Counted from the first letter of the stretch, positions 27,531 to 36,191 are shown. The stretch: 64,000 nucleotides of DNA from Cohnella mopanensis (GCF_022352055.1 NZ_JAKRWM010000009.1:217661-281660), one strand, 5' to 3'. Numbers and translations are program-made. The notes: generated by a model not told the origin, from the letters alone.

Positions 27531-27559
27531 TGACTGGATCACAAACCCTTGTCCAGTCA
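27531..27559. promoter_or_regulatory. Palindrome in the ccpA leader
   Basis: TGACTGGA and TCCAGTCA form a perfect 8-base inverted repeat separated by 13 bases, about 20 bases upstream of the ccpA start. It could be an operator or an mRNA hairpin affecting ccpA translation. Confidence 0.4.
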
Positions 27560-27640
27560 TGGATTATTAAGGTAATCATACGACAAAACCGGATGTTTAG
27601 CAATCAAACACTGAGGTTTATCCTGCGCATGAAGTCGAGA

Positions 27641-28000
27641 TTAGGAGTTGTTCACAGAAGTTCCAAGCTTTTCTGTCAAAAAAGAGTACGTAATGTGCCA
27701 ATGGGAAGTATCCCAAACCGGCTGGCCGTCTTTCACGAATATGGCTTGCGGAGAAGCATGCTTGATCCCTAGTTGCTCCGCGATCGCGTTGCTAACGGGA
27801 CGATCCTCAATGACGTGAACGATCGCATATTCGACTGGGCCGGTTTGCCCGTCTTCGATAAAATGCATTAATTCCTCATGGGCGCCTGCGCTAACCGAAC
27901 AACTGGTACTATGCTTAAATACAAGCAACGGCTTGCTGGAACTCATCTCCAAAGCTTGATTCCATTGCTCTATCGACGTCAATTGCTGAATGTTTGCCAT
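27641..28000 (-). CDS. ytxJ: YtxJ (monothiol bacilliredoxin-like protein)
   Basis: A 119-residue thioredoxin-fold protein. HSTSCSVSAGA near residue 30 holds the single active cysteine; the second cysteine of thioredoxins is replaced, as in YtxJ/BrxC proteins, which act with bacillithiol. The cis-Pro-like region HASPQAIF near 85 and the C-terminal ITYSFLTEKL helix complete the fold. It probably removes bacillithiol from oxidised protein thiols. GGAGGG precedes the ATG at good spacing; the open frame before it is not needed. ytxJ is also found near ccpA in Bacillus. Confidence 0.9.
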   Translation of the reverse strand: MANIQQLTSIEQWNQALEMSSSKPLLVFKHSTSCSVSAGAHEELMHFIEDGQTGPVEYAIVHVIEDRPVSNAIAEQLGIKHASPQAIFVKDGQPVWDTSHWHITYSFLTEKLGTSVNNS

Positions 28001-28093
28001 GATATACCCTCCTTGAAATTCAAAGATCAATACGAATATCGTAGCAGAAAAAGGAGTCTCTCGCAAAAGAACGGGAAATCCCGTCCTCGGCAT

Positions 28094-28564
28094 CTAAGAT
28101 ATGTATTGAGCGCTTAACTGAGACAGACGAATCTGAATTTCCTGTTTCCATAACTCGTCTTCCAGAGAAGAAGCGATTAGCCATAGATCCAGCAATTGAT
28201 TGATCCGTTCTTCTGCAGCTTTCGCGATAACCGTTGCTTGCAGCGTATCCGACAGATGCAGCGCATCGGATAACACGCCCGCCCACTCGTGTAGTTGATC
28301 GAAAGGGATGTTATGGGGAGCCGGACGAGACCCTAGCTGGCCCACAAGCCGTCCGACGTCGTCTTTAACGCCGGGAAACACATCGTTCCTTCCGCACATC
28401 CTGCAATTGTATACGGGTACATTGTTGATATTTACTTTTTTGGCGAAGACGACCGTGCGGAGCTTAAGGTTCATTTCTCCTCCGCATGAACAGTTTTTGA
28501 GCAACGGGATTCTCTCCTTATCGAACAAAGAGCTTACCCTGTATTCATTCGTCCCGGAGCCCAT
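28094..28564 (-). CDS. Zinc-ribbon-like protein of unknown function
   Basis: A 156-residue soluble protein. NCSCGGEMNL near 28 and NCRMCGRND near 55 form two Cys-x-Cys/Cys-x-x-Cys pairs about 25 residues apart, a typical zinc knuckle pair. The C-terminal half is helical and acidic. I recognise no named family. The ATG at 28564 has AGGA a few bases upstream and lies 11 bases after the VanZ-like stop codon, so the two genes are probably one operon. The longer frame that overlaps the VanZ-like gene is not credible. Confidence 0.65.
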   Translation of the reverse strand: MGSGTNEYRVSSLFDKERIPLLKNCSCGGEMNLKLRTVVFAKKVNINNVPVYNCRMCGRNDVFPGVKDDVGRLVGQLGSRPAPHNIPFDQLHEWAGVLSDALHLSDTLQATVIAKAAEERINQLLDLWLIASSLEDELWKQEIQIRLSQLSAQYIS

Positions 28565-28575
28565 GAAATCCTGCA

Positions 28576-28989
28576 CTACCCGATGGTGTAATTTCTGGAA
28601 CTGCGCTTTCCGCGAACGAAGCTGACGATCAGGACAAGCAAGGCCGCGGCTGCCGCGCCCATGCCATCGTGAAGCAGATCGAGCGGATCCGGAGTTCTCA
28701 TCGGCACGAAAGATTGATGCCATTCGTCCGTCACTCCATAGAGAACGCATATTAAGACGTTAAGGATAAATCCCCACCCTGTTGTCGCCCTTTTGCCCAA
28801 AGCGAACGCAACGGTCAATCCGAGAATGAAGTAAGCCACATAATGCATCGGATTGAAGTCCGTTAAACCCGGTAACCACTTTTGGACCCAAGGCAGTACG
28901 CTATCCAATTGATCCCCGCTCCGAGACGAGGAAAAGAATATGGCTACCATGCAGATTACTACCGGGACGTATTTCCATTTACGCAACAA
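28576..28989 (-). CDS. VanZ-like membrane protein
   Basis: A membrane protein of about 137 residues with four hydrophobic segments and the family marks FFSSSRSGDQ near 20, MHYVAYFILGLTVA near 48, YGVTDEWHQSFVPMRTPDPLDLLHDGMGA near 85 (core: TDEWHQSFVP). VanZ of enterococci gives low teicoplanin resistance; the function of chromosomal homologues is mostly unknown. The longest frame starts at 29091, inside the divergent promoter with no binding site. A TTG at 28989 behind GGGA is my best guess for the start, with low certainty. Confidence 0.75.
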   Translation of the reverse strand: MLRKWKYVPVVICMVAIFFSSSRSGDQLDSVLPWVQKWLPGLTDFNPMHYVAYFILGLTVAFALGKRATTGWGFILNVLICVLYGVTDEWHQSFVPMRTPDPLDLLHDGMGAAAAALLVLIVSFVRGKRSSRNYTIG

Positions 28990-29094
28990 TGAGATCCCAA
29001 CTCCCTCTTCGGAATATGAACGTGAATGAACAACATAGTTTTGGTACAATAGATCTCTGAGCCCTATAAAGACTTGATTGGAGGACTTCATACG

Positions 29095-29616
29095 ATGACC
29101 GTTGTAAAAAGAGTAGTCAGTTTGCTTGACGATGAATTCGAAGATTTAGAGCTTTGGTATCCCGTCTATCGCTTACGGGAAGAAGGCGCTGAGGTCGTCT
29201 ATGCAGCCCCGGAAAAGGGTCGCAAATATATCGGTAAATATGGCGTCCCGGCGATTGCGGATATTTCCTATGACGAACTTGATGCCGATCGCTTCGACGG
29301 CCTTCTCGTACCCGGCGGCTGGGCCCCGGACAAAATCCGCAGAGATCCTCGAGTTCTCGACTTCGTACGCCGGATGAACGATAGCAACAAGCCGATCGGA
29401 CAAATCTGTCATGCCGGCTGGGTGCTCATCTCCGCGAAAATACTAGAAGGCAGAACCGTAACCTCCACTCCGGGAATCCGAGACGATATGGAGAACGCCG
29501 GTTCCGTCTGGTTGGATGAAGCGGTCGTGATCGACCGGAACATCGTATCCGCCCGCAGACCGCCGGATCTGCCACCCTATGCGAAAGCGTTCAGCGACCT
29601 GCTGTTCGGCCGTTAA
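29095..29616 (+). CDS. DJ-1/PfpI family protein (protease I-like deglycase)
   Basis: A 173-residue protein. The nucleophile elbow GQICHAGWVL near residue 105 contains the reactive Cys, followed by the supporting Glu/Asp positions typical of PfpI members; LLVPGGWAPD near 72 forms the oxyanion side. Members have been described as intracellular proteases or glyoxal deglycases, and the activity is still debated. ATG 29095 has GGAGGA nine bases before it. It is divergent from the VanZ-like gene, sharing a short promoter region with a TACAAT -10 box near 29042. Confidence 0.88.
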   Translation: MTVVKRVVSLLDDEFEDLELWYPVYRLREEGAEVVYAAPEKGRKYIGKYGVPAIADISYDELDADRFDGLLVPGGWAPDKIRRDPRVLDFVRRMNDSNKPIGQICHAGWVLISAKILEGRTVTSTPGIRDDMENAGSVWLDEAVVIDRNIVSARRPPDLPPYAKAFSDLLFGR

Positions 29617-29620
29617 TCCT

Positions 29621-29672
29621 AATGCCTCCTTCCCGACCGGGTTTCCCGGCGAACTCGGTAAGGAGGCATTTG
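29621..29672. terminator. Bidirectional terminator
   Basis: AATGCCTCCTT-CCGA pairs with TCGG-AAGGAGGCATT across an inner CCGGG/CCCGG helix between the converging DJ-1 and ptsI genes. Confidence 0.8.
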
Positions 29673-29711
29673 ACGTTTAGGCGCGCATCCGACTAGGGAT
29701 AGGGCATGGAG

Positions 29712-31466
29712 TTACATATGCGGTTGTACGCTGCCAGGGGCAAGTGCAAGCTCTGCGCGGAATTGGCTCGTTATCTCCCTCACTTCGCTGGCGCTCTTAC
29801 AGCGAAAGACATCTTCTAACAGCCTGCGGCTATCCGATGCTTTCGTCCGCAACATACTTTCCTTGATAGGCAAGATGGCTTGGGCAGACAAACTAAGCTC
29901 TTCGATTCCGAGCCCTAACCAGATAGGCAACGCGTTCACGTCTCCAGCGATTTCACCGCAGATGCTAACGGGGATTCCTTGCGCTTTGGCCGCTTTAGTT
30001 ACCGTGCGAATCATCCGCAATATTGCGGGATGGTAAGGCTCATACAAATGATTGATTTGCTCGTTCATCCGGTCTACCGCCAAAGTGAACTGAATCAAAT
30101 CGTTCGTACCGATACTGAAGAAGGCTACTTCTTCAGCTAGTAAATCCGCAATGGCCACCGCCGCCGGCACCTCGATCATGATTCCCGCTTTAATAAGGGT
30201 ATTATGAGGAACGCCCTCGGCCAGTAGTTCCCGTTTCGCTTCCTCGAGCACTTCGTTCGCTTCCCGCACTTCGTCAACGGAAGTAATCAAAGGATACATA
30301 ATCTGAACGTCTCCAAATTGCGAGGCGCGAAGAATGGCGCGAAGCTGGGTTTTGAACAGATCCTTGCGTTCCAAACTGAATCTAATCGCCCGGAAGCCCA
30401 AGAACGGGTTCTCTTCTTCCGGTAGCTCATAATAATCCAATTGCTTATCCCCGCCGATATCGAGCGTACGAATAATTAGCATCTCTCCGTTAAGCTTCTG
30501 AACGACTGCCCGGTACACATCAAACTGCTCATCCTCGGAAGGGAAATGGCTTCTATCCATGTACAGGAATTCGGTGCGGAACAATCCTACTCCCTCAGCG
30601 CCGTTGCTAAGCGCTGCGTCCAGTTCCTTTAACGAGCTAATATTCGCCGCCAGCGTAAGCGGCACACCGTCAGGCGTAACGGAAGGCACCTTAGCGAGCG
30701 TCAACAGCTGATCTTTCTCGGCGATCTGACGCTTGCGCAAGTCCGTATAACGGGCAACCATCTCCGACGTCGGCTCGATTTGGAGCAATCCCGTTCCTCC
30801 ATCGATGATCAGGAGATCCCCGGTGCTGATCGTTTGCTCCAGCTTACCTTCCACGCTCATGACCATCGGAATGCCGAAAGCTCTCGCCATAATGGCAGCG
30901 TGAGAAGTAGGACTTCCGATCATCGTGACGATCCCGAGCACGAGCTCCGGCTTGAGATGCACGAGTTGCGAAGGAGATAGCTCCCTTACGACGAGAACGA
31001 AAGGTTGAGTGTCCTCGGGCAGAGAAATATCGGGCGCGCCCAACAAATGCTTAAGTAGCCGATTTCCGACGTCCTTAATGTCCAGCGCTCGCTCCTTCAT
31101 ATATTCGTCGTCCAACAGGTCGAACATCGTAACGAAGTGATCGATCGCTTCTTTAACGGCGACTTCGGCAACTTTGTATTGCCTTTGAATGATGCCTTGA
31201 ATTTCGTTCATGAATACCGGATCTTCCAGAATCGCGAGATGCGCATCGAAGATGCTCGCTTCCTCCGAGCCGACGACTTCGTCGAGCTCCGTCTTCATCT
31301 GGTTGATCTCTGTTTTGGAGCGGCGAATCCCCTCGTATAGCCGATCGAACTCTTTGGCCAAATCCGCTAGTTCGATCTTCTGATCCGGAAGCTCCCACTC
31401 CCAATGTGGAAGAACGAACGATTTCCCTATAGCGATTCCTTGCGAGGCGCCAATAGCCTGTATCAT
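29712..31466 (-). CDS. ptsI: PTS Enzyme I
   Basis: A 584-residue phosphotransferase. The phosphorylated histidine is His189 in SPTSHAAIMAR, the same number as in canonical Enzyme I, although the preceding GG-R is replaced by GSP. The PEP-binding C-terminal domain has GVGLFRTEFLYM near 295, FFSIGTNDLIQFTLAVDR near 450 and the active Cys in VSICGEIAGD near 505. It takes phosphate from PEP and passes it to HPr. It overlaps the upstream IICBA gene by four bases. No ptsH lies in this operon, so HPr must come from elsewhere or this is a dedicated second Enzyme I. Confidence 0.93.
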   Translation of the reverse strand: MIQAIGASQGIAIGKSFVLPHWEWELPDQKIELADLAKEFDRLYEGIRRSKTEINQMKTELDEVVGSEEASIFDAHLAILEDPVFMNEIQGIIQRQYKVAEVAVKEAIDHFVTMFDLLDDEYMKERALDIKDVGNRLLKHLLGAPDISLPEDTQPFVLVVRELSPSQLVHLKPELVLGIVTMIGSPTSHAAIMARAFGIPMVMSVEGKLEQTISTGDLLIIDGGTGLLQIEPTSEMVARYTDLRKRQIAEKDQLLTLAKVPSVTPDGVPLTLAANISSLKELDAALSNGAEGVGLFRTEFLYMDRSHFPSEDEQFDVYRAVVQKLNGEMLIIRTLDIGGDKQLDYYELPEEENPFLGFRAIRFSLERKDLFKTQLRAILRASQFGDVQIMYPLITSVDEVREANEVLEEAKRELLAEGVPHNTLIKAGIMIEVPAAVAIADLLAEEVAFFSIGTNDLIQFTLAVDRMNEQINHLYEPYHPAILRMIRTVTKAAKAQGIPVSICGEIAGDVNALPIWLGLGIEELSLSAQAILPIKESMLRTKASDSRRLLEDVFRCKSASEVREITSQFRAELALAPGSVQPHM

Positions 31467-33346
31467 TTCTCCACCCCCTTCTCTCTCTCTTTCACGACAA
31501 CCGACATAACCGCCGCTTGTCCCTTCTTAACTACCTTATAAGGAGCAAACCGCCATGATTTCACGATATCGCTATTCGTGATAACCATCGGTGTTGCTAA
31601 TGATTTGGCATGCTGCTTCAAAGTTGGAAGGTGGAATTTCAGAAGCGGCTGCCCTGGCGATACTTCGTCCCCCATTTTCACCAGAATCGTAAATCCTTTG
31701 CCATCCAACTGCGAGGTGTTGATTCCCACGTGCAGAAGCACTTCCAAACCATCTTTCGTAAGCAATCCGACTGCATGCAGAGAGGGGTGGATATGAATAA
31801 TTTTCCCTTGGATCGGTGCGACCAATTCCCCTTTGTCCGGGATGAAGGCGACTCCTCTTCCGACCAGACGCTGCGCGAATATCGGGTCGTCGACTTCCTC
31901 TAGAGGAATCATCCGCCCTTGCACGGGAGAATGAAATTGAATTTGCTGAACGTCCGTCTGCATATGCTTATGAATTTCTTCCCGGATTAACTCCGAGAAA
32001 GTCCCGAACACGACCTGGACATGCCCGCCTCCCAATCTAATGACGCCTGCCGCTCCTAAGTGGCGCAACGATTGCACGTCAACCTTACGGTCATCTTCAA
32101 GCGTCAACCGTAGGCGGGTAATACAGGCCTCCAGCCGCACCATATTCTCCTTGCCACCTAATGCCTGCAAGATAAGGGGAGCACGGTAAGGGATGTCGCC
32201 TGCCCAGTCGTCGAGCCGAGTTGCATCTTCTCGCCCTGGCGTCGCCAACTGGAATCGTCTGATACTCCAACGGAACATCACGTAATAAATAAGCCCTACA
32301 ACGATTCCGATAGGAAGCAGTAGCCAGCCACGATGAGCAAGCGGCATGTTGACCAAAAATTCCAACGCTCCGGCCGAGAAAGTAAAACCGTGATGGATGT
32401 CCAGCTCGTAGACCAACCACATTAAGCCCCCGGAGAGAAGCGCGTGGATGAGAAACAAATAAGGCGCAACGAACAGAAAGGCGAACTCTACCGGTTCCGT
32501 AACCCCCGTAAGGAAGGAGCCAAGCGCAGCTACCCGGAATTGCTTGCTCGTCTTGGGCTTCAAATCTTCCCTAGCCTCGTGGATAATAGCGAATGCAACG
32601 GCTGGCAAAGCGAACATCATCGTGGGGTACAAACCTGCCATGAATATGCCTGCCGACGGATCACCCGCGAAAAATCGCGGCAAATCTCCGAAATATACTG
32701 CTCCATCAGCTCCTTGGTACTCTCCGACTTGGAACCAGAAGAGGTGATTGAGCAAATGGTGTAGTCCGAAAGCGACGAGGATACGATGGAGGAATCCATA
32801 TAAGAATATGCCGAAGCCGCCCGCGGAATAAACCAAAGTTCCCGCGGATTCCGCCCAATTCCTTAAACCTTCTCCCACACCGATCATCACCCATGCGAAT
32901 GCAAGCGATACGACGCTCATGAACAGAGGAACGAACCGCGAGCCGCCGAAAAACTGCAGAAACTCCGGGAGTTGGAACGATTTGAACCGATCGTGCGCCC
33001 ATCCCGAAATAATGCCGATCACGGCTCCGGCGAACATGGAGGGCTGAACGCCGTTCGGATCATAGGTATGGGTTACGATATGAAAGATAAACATCCCGGT
33101 CAGGGCAGCCATTCCCGCGGTCGCCGTCTGATTGGACATGCCAAGCGCGATTCCGATCGCGAACACGTACGGCATGTATTGGAAAATAGCCATCCCCGCC
33201 GCGTGCAGCATCTCCGGCACTTGAGTCCAGCCTAACGAATCCCAAGGCAATCGTGCGAGCATAAGAAAGATAGCGGCTGCCGGAAGCACCGTCATCGGCA
33301 GCATCATCGCCCGGCCCAGCCTCTGGAGGTAGCCTATTCCGTACAT
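31463..33346 (-). CDS. PTS glucose/N-acetylglucosamine-type IICBA permease
   Basis: A 627-residue fused transporter. The IIC membrane domain covers residues 1-360, with about eight to ten helices and GVTEPVEFAFLFVAPYLF near 290. IIB follows with the phosphorylated Cys408 in EACITRLRL. IIA occupies the last 160 residues, with HSPVQGRMIPL near 475 and the active His539 in LLHVGINT. It imports a hexose, glucose or N-acetylglucosamine class, while phosphorylating it. It shares an operon with ptsI, with a four-base overlap. GAGGAGG precedes the ATG. Upstream lies a 170-base palindromic element that could form its leader. Confidence 0.92.
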   Translation of the reverse strand: MYGIGYLQRLGRAMMLPMTVLPAAAIFLMLARLPWDSLGWTQVPEMLHAAGMAIFQYMPYVFAIGIALGMSNQTATAGMAALTGMFIFHIVTHTYDPNGVQPSMFAGAVIGIISGWAHDRFKSFQLPEFLQFFGGSRFVPLFMSVVSLAFAWVMIGVGEGLRNWAESAGTLVYSAGGFGIFLYGFLHRILVAFGLHHLLNHLFWFQVGEYQGADGAVYFGDLPRFFAGDPSAGIFMAGLYPTMMFALPAVAFAIIHEAREDLKPKTSKQFRVAALGSFLTGVTEPVEFAFLFVAPYLFLIHALLSGGLMWLVYELDIHHGFTFSAGALEFLVNMPLAHRGWLLLPIGIVVGLIYYVMFRWSIRRFQLATPGREDATRLDDWAGDIPYRAPLILQALGGKENMVRLEACITRLRLTLEDDRKVDVQSLRHLGAAGVIRLGGGHVQVVFGTFSELIREEIHKHMQTDVQQIQFHSPVQGRMIPLEEVDDPIFAQRLVGRGVAFIPDKGELVAPIQGKIIHIHPSLHAVGLLTKDGLEVLLHVGINTSQLDGKGFTILVKMGDEVSPGQPLLKFHLPTLKQHAKSLATPMVITNSDIVKSWRFAPYKVVKKGQAAVMSVVVKEREKGVEK

Positions 33347-33394
33347 TAAAATGTTCCCTCCTCTCTCGGACGGATCCGTCTTTCTACTTTAAAC

Positions 33395-33566
33395 GCAAAG
33401 ATATAGATAATCACAGTCGAGGGACGACGATGTATCTCCTTCCAGCCGCTTCCTCTCCGCCAATTGCCTTGATTAGATTTCAAAGGTGGCAAAAGGCTCC
33501 AAGAGGCGGACGTAAACTCTTACAGGAGATACATCTCTGTCCTTTTTTATGATTATCTATATTTGC
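33395..33566. repeat. Large imperfect palindrome: candidate MITE or structured leader RNA
   Basis: The ends are inverted copies, GCAAAGATATAGATAATCA (33395-33413) and TGATTATCTATATTTGC (33550-33566). Inside, GATGTATCTCCT (33429-33440) pairs with AGGAGATACATC (33524-33535), and further nested pairs TCCGCC/GGCGGA, TTGCC/GGCAA and CCTTGA/TCAAAGG continue toward the tip. The whole 172 bases can fold into one long hairpin; read on the plus strand, the outer stem GGGAC/GTCC ends in six T. It lies upstream of the PTS genes. It does not match a riboswitch consensus known to me. Confidence 0.6.
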
Positions 33567-33601
33567 ATCGAACTTCGAGAACAGGGAACATTCTCTATAT
33601 T

Positions 33602-34033
33602 TTATTTTGCTTTGCCGTGTGGAAGGAGGATCGAGTCCTCCACTTTGATACAGCGATCCATAATAATGCGAAGTCCGCCTTCCGTAGCGATCGTAGCCGC
33701 TTCCTCATTCGAGATGCCGAGCTGAAGCCACAGAACCTTGGCACCGGCTTCTACGGCTTGCTGCGCGATAGGCGGAGTGTGCTCGGGGCGTCGAAAGACG
33801 TTAACGATATCGATAGGGACAGGAACGTCCTTGAGCGACGCATAGCTCGTTTCGCCGAGAATGGAAGTCGCGTTCGGATTAACCGGAATGATCCGGTAAC
33901 CTTTGTTCTGCATCGCTTCGGATACCATGTACGACACTTTGGATGGGTCTTCCGATAAACCTACGACGGCTATCGTTTGCGAATCCGATAAGATTTGTTT
34001 GATTTCTTCGCGAGACGGATGTTCATAGGGCAT
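33602..34033 (-). CDS. CoA-binding domain protein
   Basis: A 143-residue Rossmann-fold protein of the CoA_binding_2 family (YccU/YneT type). Residues 20-35 hold the nucleotide-binding turn AVVGLSEDPSKVSYM, then GYRIIPVNP near 45 and VLWLQLGI near 100. These proteins bind coenzyme A; a physiological role is not established, though redox protection of CoA has been suggested. AAGGAGG precedes the ATG. It lies 34 bases downstream of aroA and may be co-transcribed. Confidence 0.9.
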   Translation of the reverse strand: MPYEHPSREEIKQILSDSQTIAVVGLSEDPSKVSYMVSEAMQNKGYRIIPVNPNATSILGETSYASLKDVPVPIDIVNVFRRPEHTPPIAQQAVEAGAKVLWLQLGISNEEAATIATEGGLRIIMDRCIKVEDSILLPHGKAK

Positions 34034-34067
34034 CGTTAACAGCCTCCTTATTGGATTGTGGACCCGT

Positions 34068-35360
34068 TTAGTTTACCCACTCGACTTTGGCGCCAAGCGA
34101 TTTCAAGTGATCGAAATAGATCGGGTACGACTTCGCTACATGATGAGCGTCTTTGATGCGGATCGGCTGCGCGGAACGAAGGCCGACGATCGTGAGCGCC
34201 ATGATGACCCGGTGATCGAAGTGAGCGTCGATCTCTACTCCGCCCTCTACGCCTTCCGGACGACCATGGACGATGATCTCGTCTTGCTTCTCGTCGACTT
34301 TGGCGCCGGCTTTGCGAAGCTCCGCCAAATAATCCGTGATTCTGTCGCATTCTTTGTAACGCAAATTTTCCACATTGTAGAAACGGGATGTGCCTTCGGC
34401 GAATACGGCTGCCGCAACCATGGCCAGCACTCCGTCGGTAAATTCGTCGCCGTCGAATTCGCCCGCGGTCAAACGTCCGTTTCCTTTGACGTGAACGATT
34501 CCATTCTCATGGGTCAGAGGAACATTCATCGCACGCAACACGTCTACGACTGCGCGTTCGCCTTGCTTGCTGTTCTCCATCAGTCGGTGCACGACAACGT
34601 CGGACTCCGTTACCGAAGCCGCCGCCAAGATCGCGGCTGATCCCGGATAGTCACCCTGTACGGTATAAGTCTGAGCTTTATATTTCTGTTTGCCCGGAAT
34701 TCGATAGTGCATAAGGTCTTCGGAAGCCTCGACAACGATGCCCGCTTGCGCAAGCACCTCGAGCGTCTGGCCGATAACGACTTTGGATTTCAAATCGTGC
34801 AACACTTCGATCTCGCTATCTTCGTCAAGCAATGGCGTCAAGAAAAGCAAGGAGCTCAGGAATTGAGAGCTGACATTGCCGGACACTTGAATTTTGCCGC
34901 CGCGAGGATTGCCGCCTTTAATGGTCATAGGCAGTCGGCCATTCTGATGGTCGATCGTAACTCCCATGCTTTCCAGCGCAACGATCAAGTCGTTATGCGG
35001 ACGTTTGCCGAGAGACTCCGGATATGCATTGATGAAATGAACTTCCGGCAATAAAGCCGCTATAGACATAATAAAACGGAGAACCGCTCCTGCGTTGCCT
35101 ACGTCCAACTCTTTGGTAGCGCGAGGATGACGTCCGAATCCGGTAATGACGATTTTCTCGGAATCCTCTTCTACTACAGCGCCCAAGTCCCGAATACAGC
35201 GGCGCATCGCTTCGCCGTCTTCGCTATGGGCAGGATATAGAATCGTGCTGGTTCCTTCCGCCAGCGCCGATACGAGCAAATAACGGGTCGTATAATTTTT
35301 CGAGGATAATGCTTGAATTTCGCCTTCGAGTTTTCCAGTAGGGGTAACGATCATATCCAT
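34068..35360 (-). CDS. aroA: 3-phosphoshikimate 1-carboxyvinyltransferase (EPSP synthase)
   Basis: A 430-residue two-domain enzyme joining PEP to shikimate-3-phosphate in aromatic amino acid synthesis. Recognisable sites: LSSKNYTTRYLL near 18 with the substrate Lys, DVGNAGAVLRF near 88 (canonical GNAGT-R loop, here Ala-Val-Leu instead of Thr-Ala-Met), SSQFLSSLL near 165, DEFTDGVLAM near 310 with the catalytic Asp, NLRYKECDRI near 340 with the catalytic Glu, DHRVIMAL near 385 and VAKSYPIYF near 410. The variant loop at the PEP site lies where glyphosate sensitivity is determined. aroK lies 1.2 kb upstream in the same direction. Confidence 0.9.
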   Translation of the reverse strand: MDMIVTPTGKLEGEIQALSSKNYTTRYLLVSALAEGTSTILYPAHSEDGEAMRRCIRDLGAVVEEDSEKIVITGFGRHPRATKELDVGNAGAVLRFIMSIAALLPEVHFINAYPESLGKRPHNDLIVALESMGVTIDHQNGRLPMTIKGGNPRGGKIQVSGNVSSQFLSSLLFLTPLLDEDSEIEVLHDLKSKVVIGQTLEVLAQAGIVVEASEDLMHYRIPGKQKYKAQTYTVQGDYPGSAAILAAASVTESDVVVHRLMENSKQGERAVVDVLRAMNVPLTHENGIVHVKGNGRLTAGEFDGDEFTDGVLAMVAAAVFAEGTSRFYNVENLRYKECDRITDYLAELRKAGAKVDEKQDEIIVHGRPEGVEGGVEIDAHFDHRVIMALTIVGLRSAQPIRIKDAHHVAKSYPIYFDHLKSLGAKVEWVN

Positions 35361-35382
35361 GAATAAACACGCTCCTTGAAAA

Positions 35383-35763
35383 CTATGTATGTATATAATA
35401 ACCTAATCCGACGCCTAAGCCTGTCAAGGCGAAGCCTCCCAAGTAAGTAGCGGCTAAATACCACGCTAACGTCTTTTGGTCGCCGTTGCCGTAAAGCGTT
35501 GCTTTTTGCACGTTTAACGTGGAATAGGTCGTTAATCCGCCCAACACTCCGATTCCTGCAAAAGCATACTGCGGTCCATGTTCCAGTTCTAGTTGCAACC
35601 CGATAAAAACGCCGATCAACAGCGAACCCGCAAGATTTACGAAAAGCGTGCCGTAATAACCTGGTTTACGTTTGTTGACGGCTAATCGACCGATTCCGTA
35701 ACGGATTAACGCTCCGATCGATCCGCCTATGCCGACCAAGCCAGCGAGCCATAATCCGTTCAA
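35383..35763 (-). CDS. crcB: Fluoride channel subunit CrcB/FluC (second copy)
   Basis: A 126-residue membrane protein with four helices. GSIGALIRYGIGR near residue 12, FVNLAGSLLIGVFIG near 40 and GGLTTYSTLNVQ near 76 are the family motifs; Asn and the Thr-Tyr-Ser segment line the pore. It exports fluoride. The start is a TTG whose last two bases are shared with the stop codon of the upstream crcB (TTGA overlap), and AAGGGG precedes it, so both subunits are made together. The longer open frame overlapping the first crcB is not used. Confidence 0.88.
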   Translation of the reverse strand: MNGLWLAGLVGIGGSIGALIRYGIGRLAVNKRKPGYYGTLFVNLAGSLLIGVFIGLQLELEHGPQYAFAGIGVLGGLTTYSTLNVQKATLYGNGDQKTLAWYLAATYLGGFALTGLGVGLGYYIHT

Positions 35764-36143
35764 GAGCGTCGACCCCTTCCCCAACCTAAACCGGCTGCCG
35801 CAAGCATCCAGCCCCCCGCAGCGCTTGCTAACACGTAGACGATCGCGTATCCGTAAGCACGATGATCGAATAGTTGCCACAGTTGGCCGTTAAAAGCGCT
35901 GAACGTCGTGAAGGAACCGATAAATCCCGTTCCGACGACTTCACCGAACCAAGCCGGGGTTGTGCTAGAACGCGATAATCGGCCGGTCAGCAAGCCAAGC
36001 AGCAAGGAACCGGTAAGATTAATAATCAACGTCGCCCAAGGAAAAGCCGCCGAGTTCGCATGTTGCGGGAAAAGGAAGCCGATCTCATAACGGGCGACTG
36101 CCCCGAGAAATCCGGCTATAGCGATGCCGATTGCGATCCTCAT
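35760..36143 (-). CDS. crcB: Fluoride channel subunit CrcB/FluC (first copy)
   Basis: A 127-residue membrane protein with four helices and the motifs GFLGAVARYEIG near 12, LIINLTGSLLLGLL near 40 and GFIGSFTTFSAFNGQ near 73. Gram-positive bacteria often encode two unlike FluC subunits that form an antiparallel dimer, which the overlap with the second copy suggests here. The gene starts close to the divergent rhodanese promoter. I looked for a fluoride riboswitch in the short upstream region and saw none. Confidence 0.88.
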   Translation of the reverse strand: MRIAIGIAIAGFLGAVARYEIGFLFPQHANSAAFPWATLIINLTGSLLLGLLTGRLSRSSTTPAWFGEVVGTGFIGSFTTFSAFNGQLWQLFDHRAYGYAIVYVLASAAGGWMLAAAGLGWGRGRRS

Positions 36144-36162
36144 GATTTCCTCCGCCCTTACA

Positions 36163-36191
36163 TTGACAGTCCTTGCGCAGTTTCTTATGAT
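36163..36191 (+). promoter_or_regulatory. Sigma-A promoter of the rhodanese gene
   Basis: TTGACA (36163-36168) and TATGAT (36186-36191), 17 bases apart, 32 bases before the rhodanese ATG. Confidence 0.7.

Noticed and set aside
33347..33601. Classical glucose-operon antiterminator upstream of the PTS genes
   Set aside because: The hairpin on the coding strand is not followed by a T run and no antiterminator consensus could be recognised.
35764..35880. Long in-frame extension of the second crcB gene
   Set aside because: It lies fully inside the first crcB gene in another frame and has no binding site; the TTG at 35763 with AAGGGG and a four-base overlap explains the data better.
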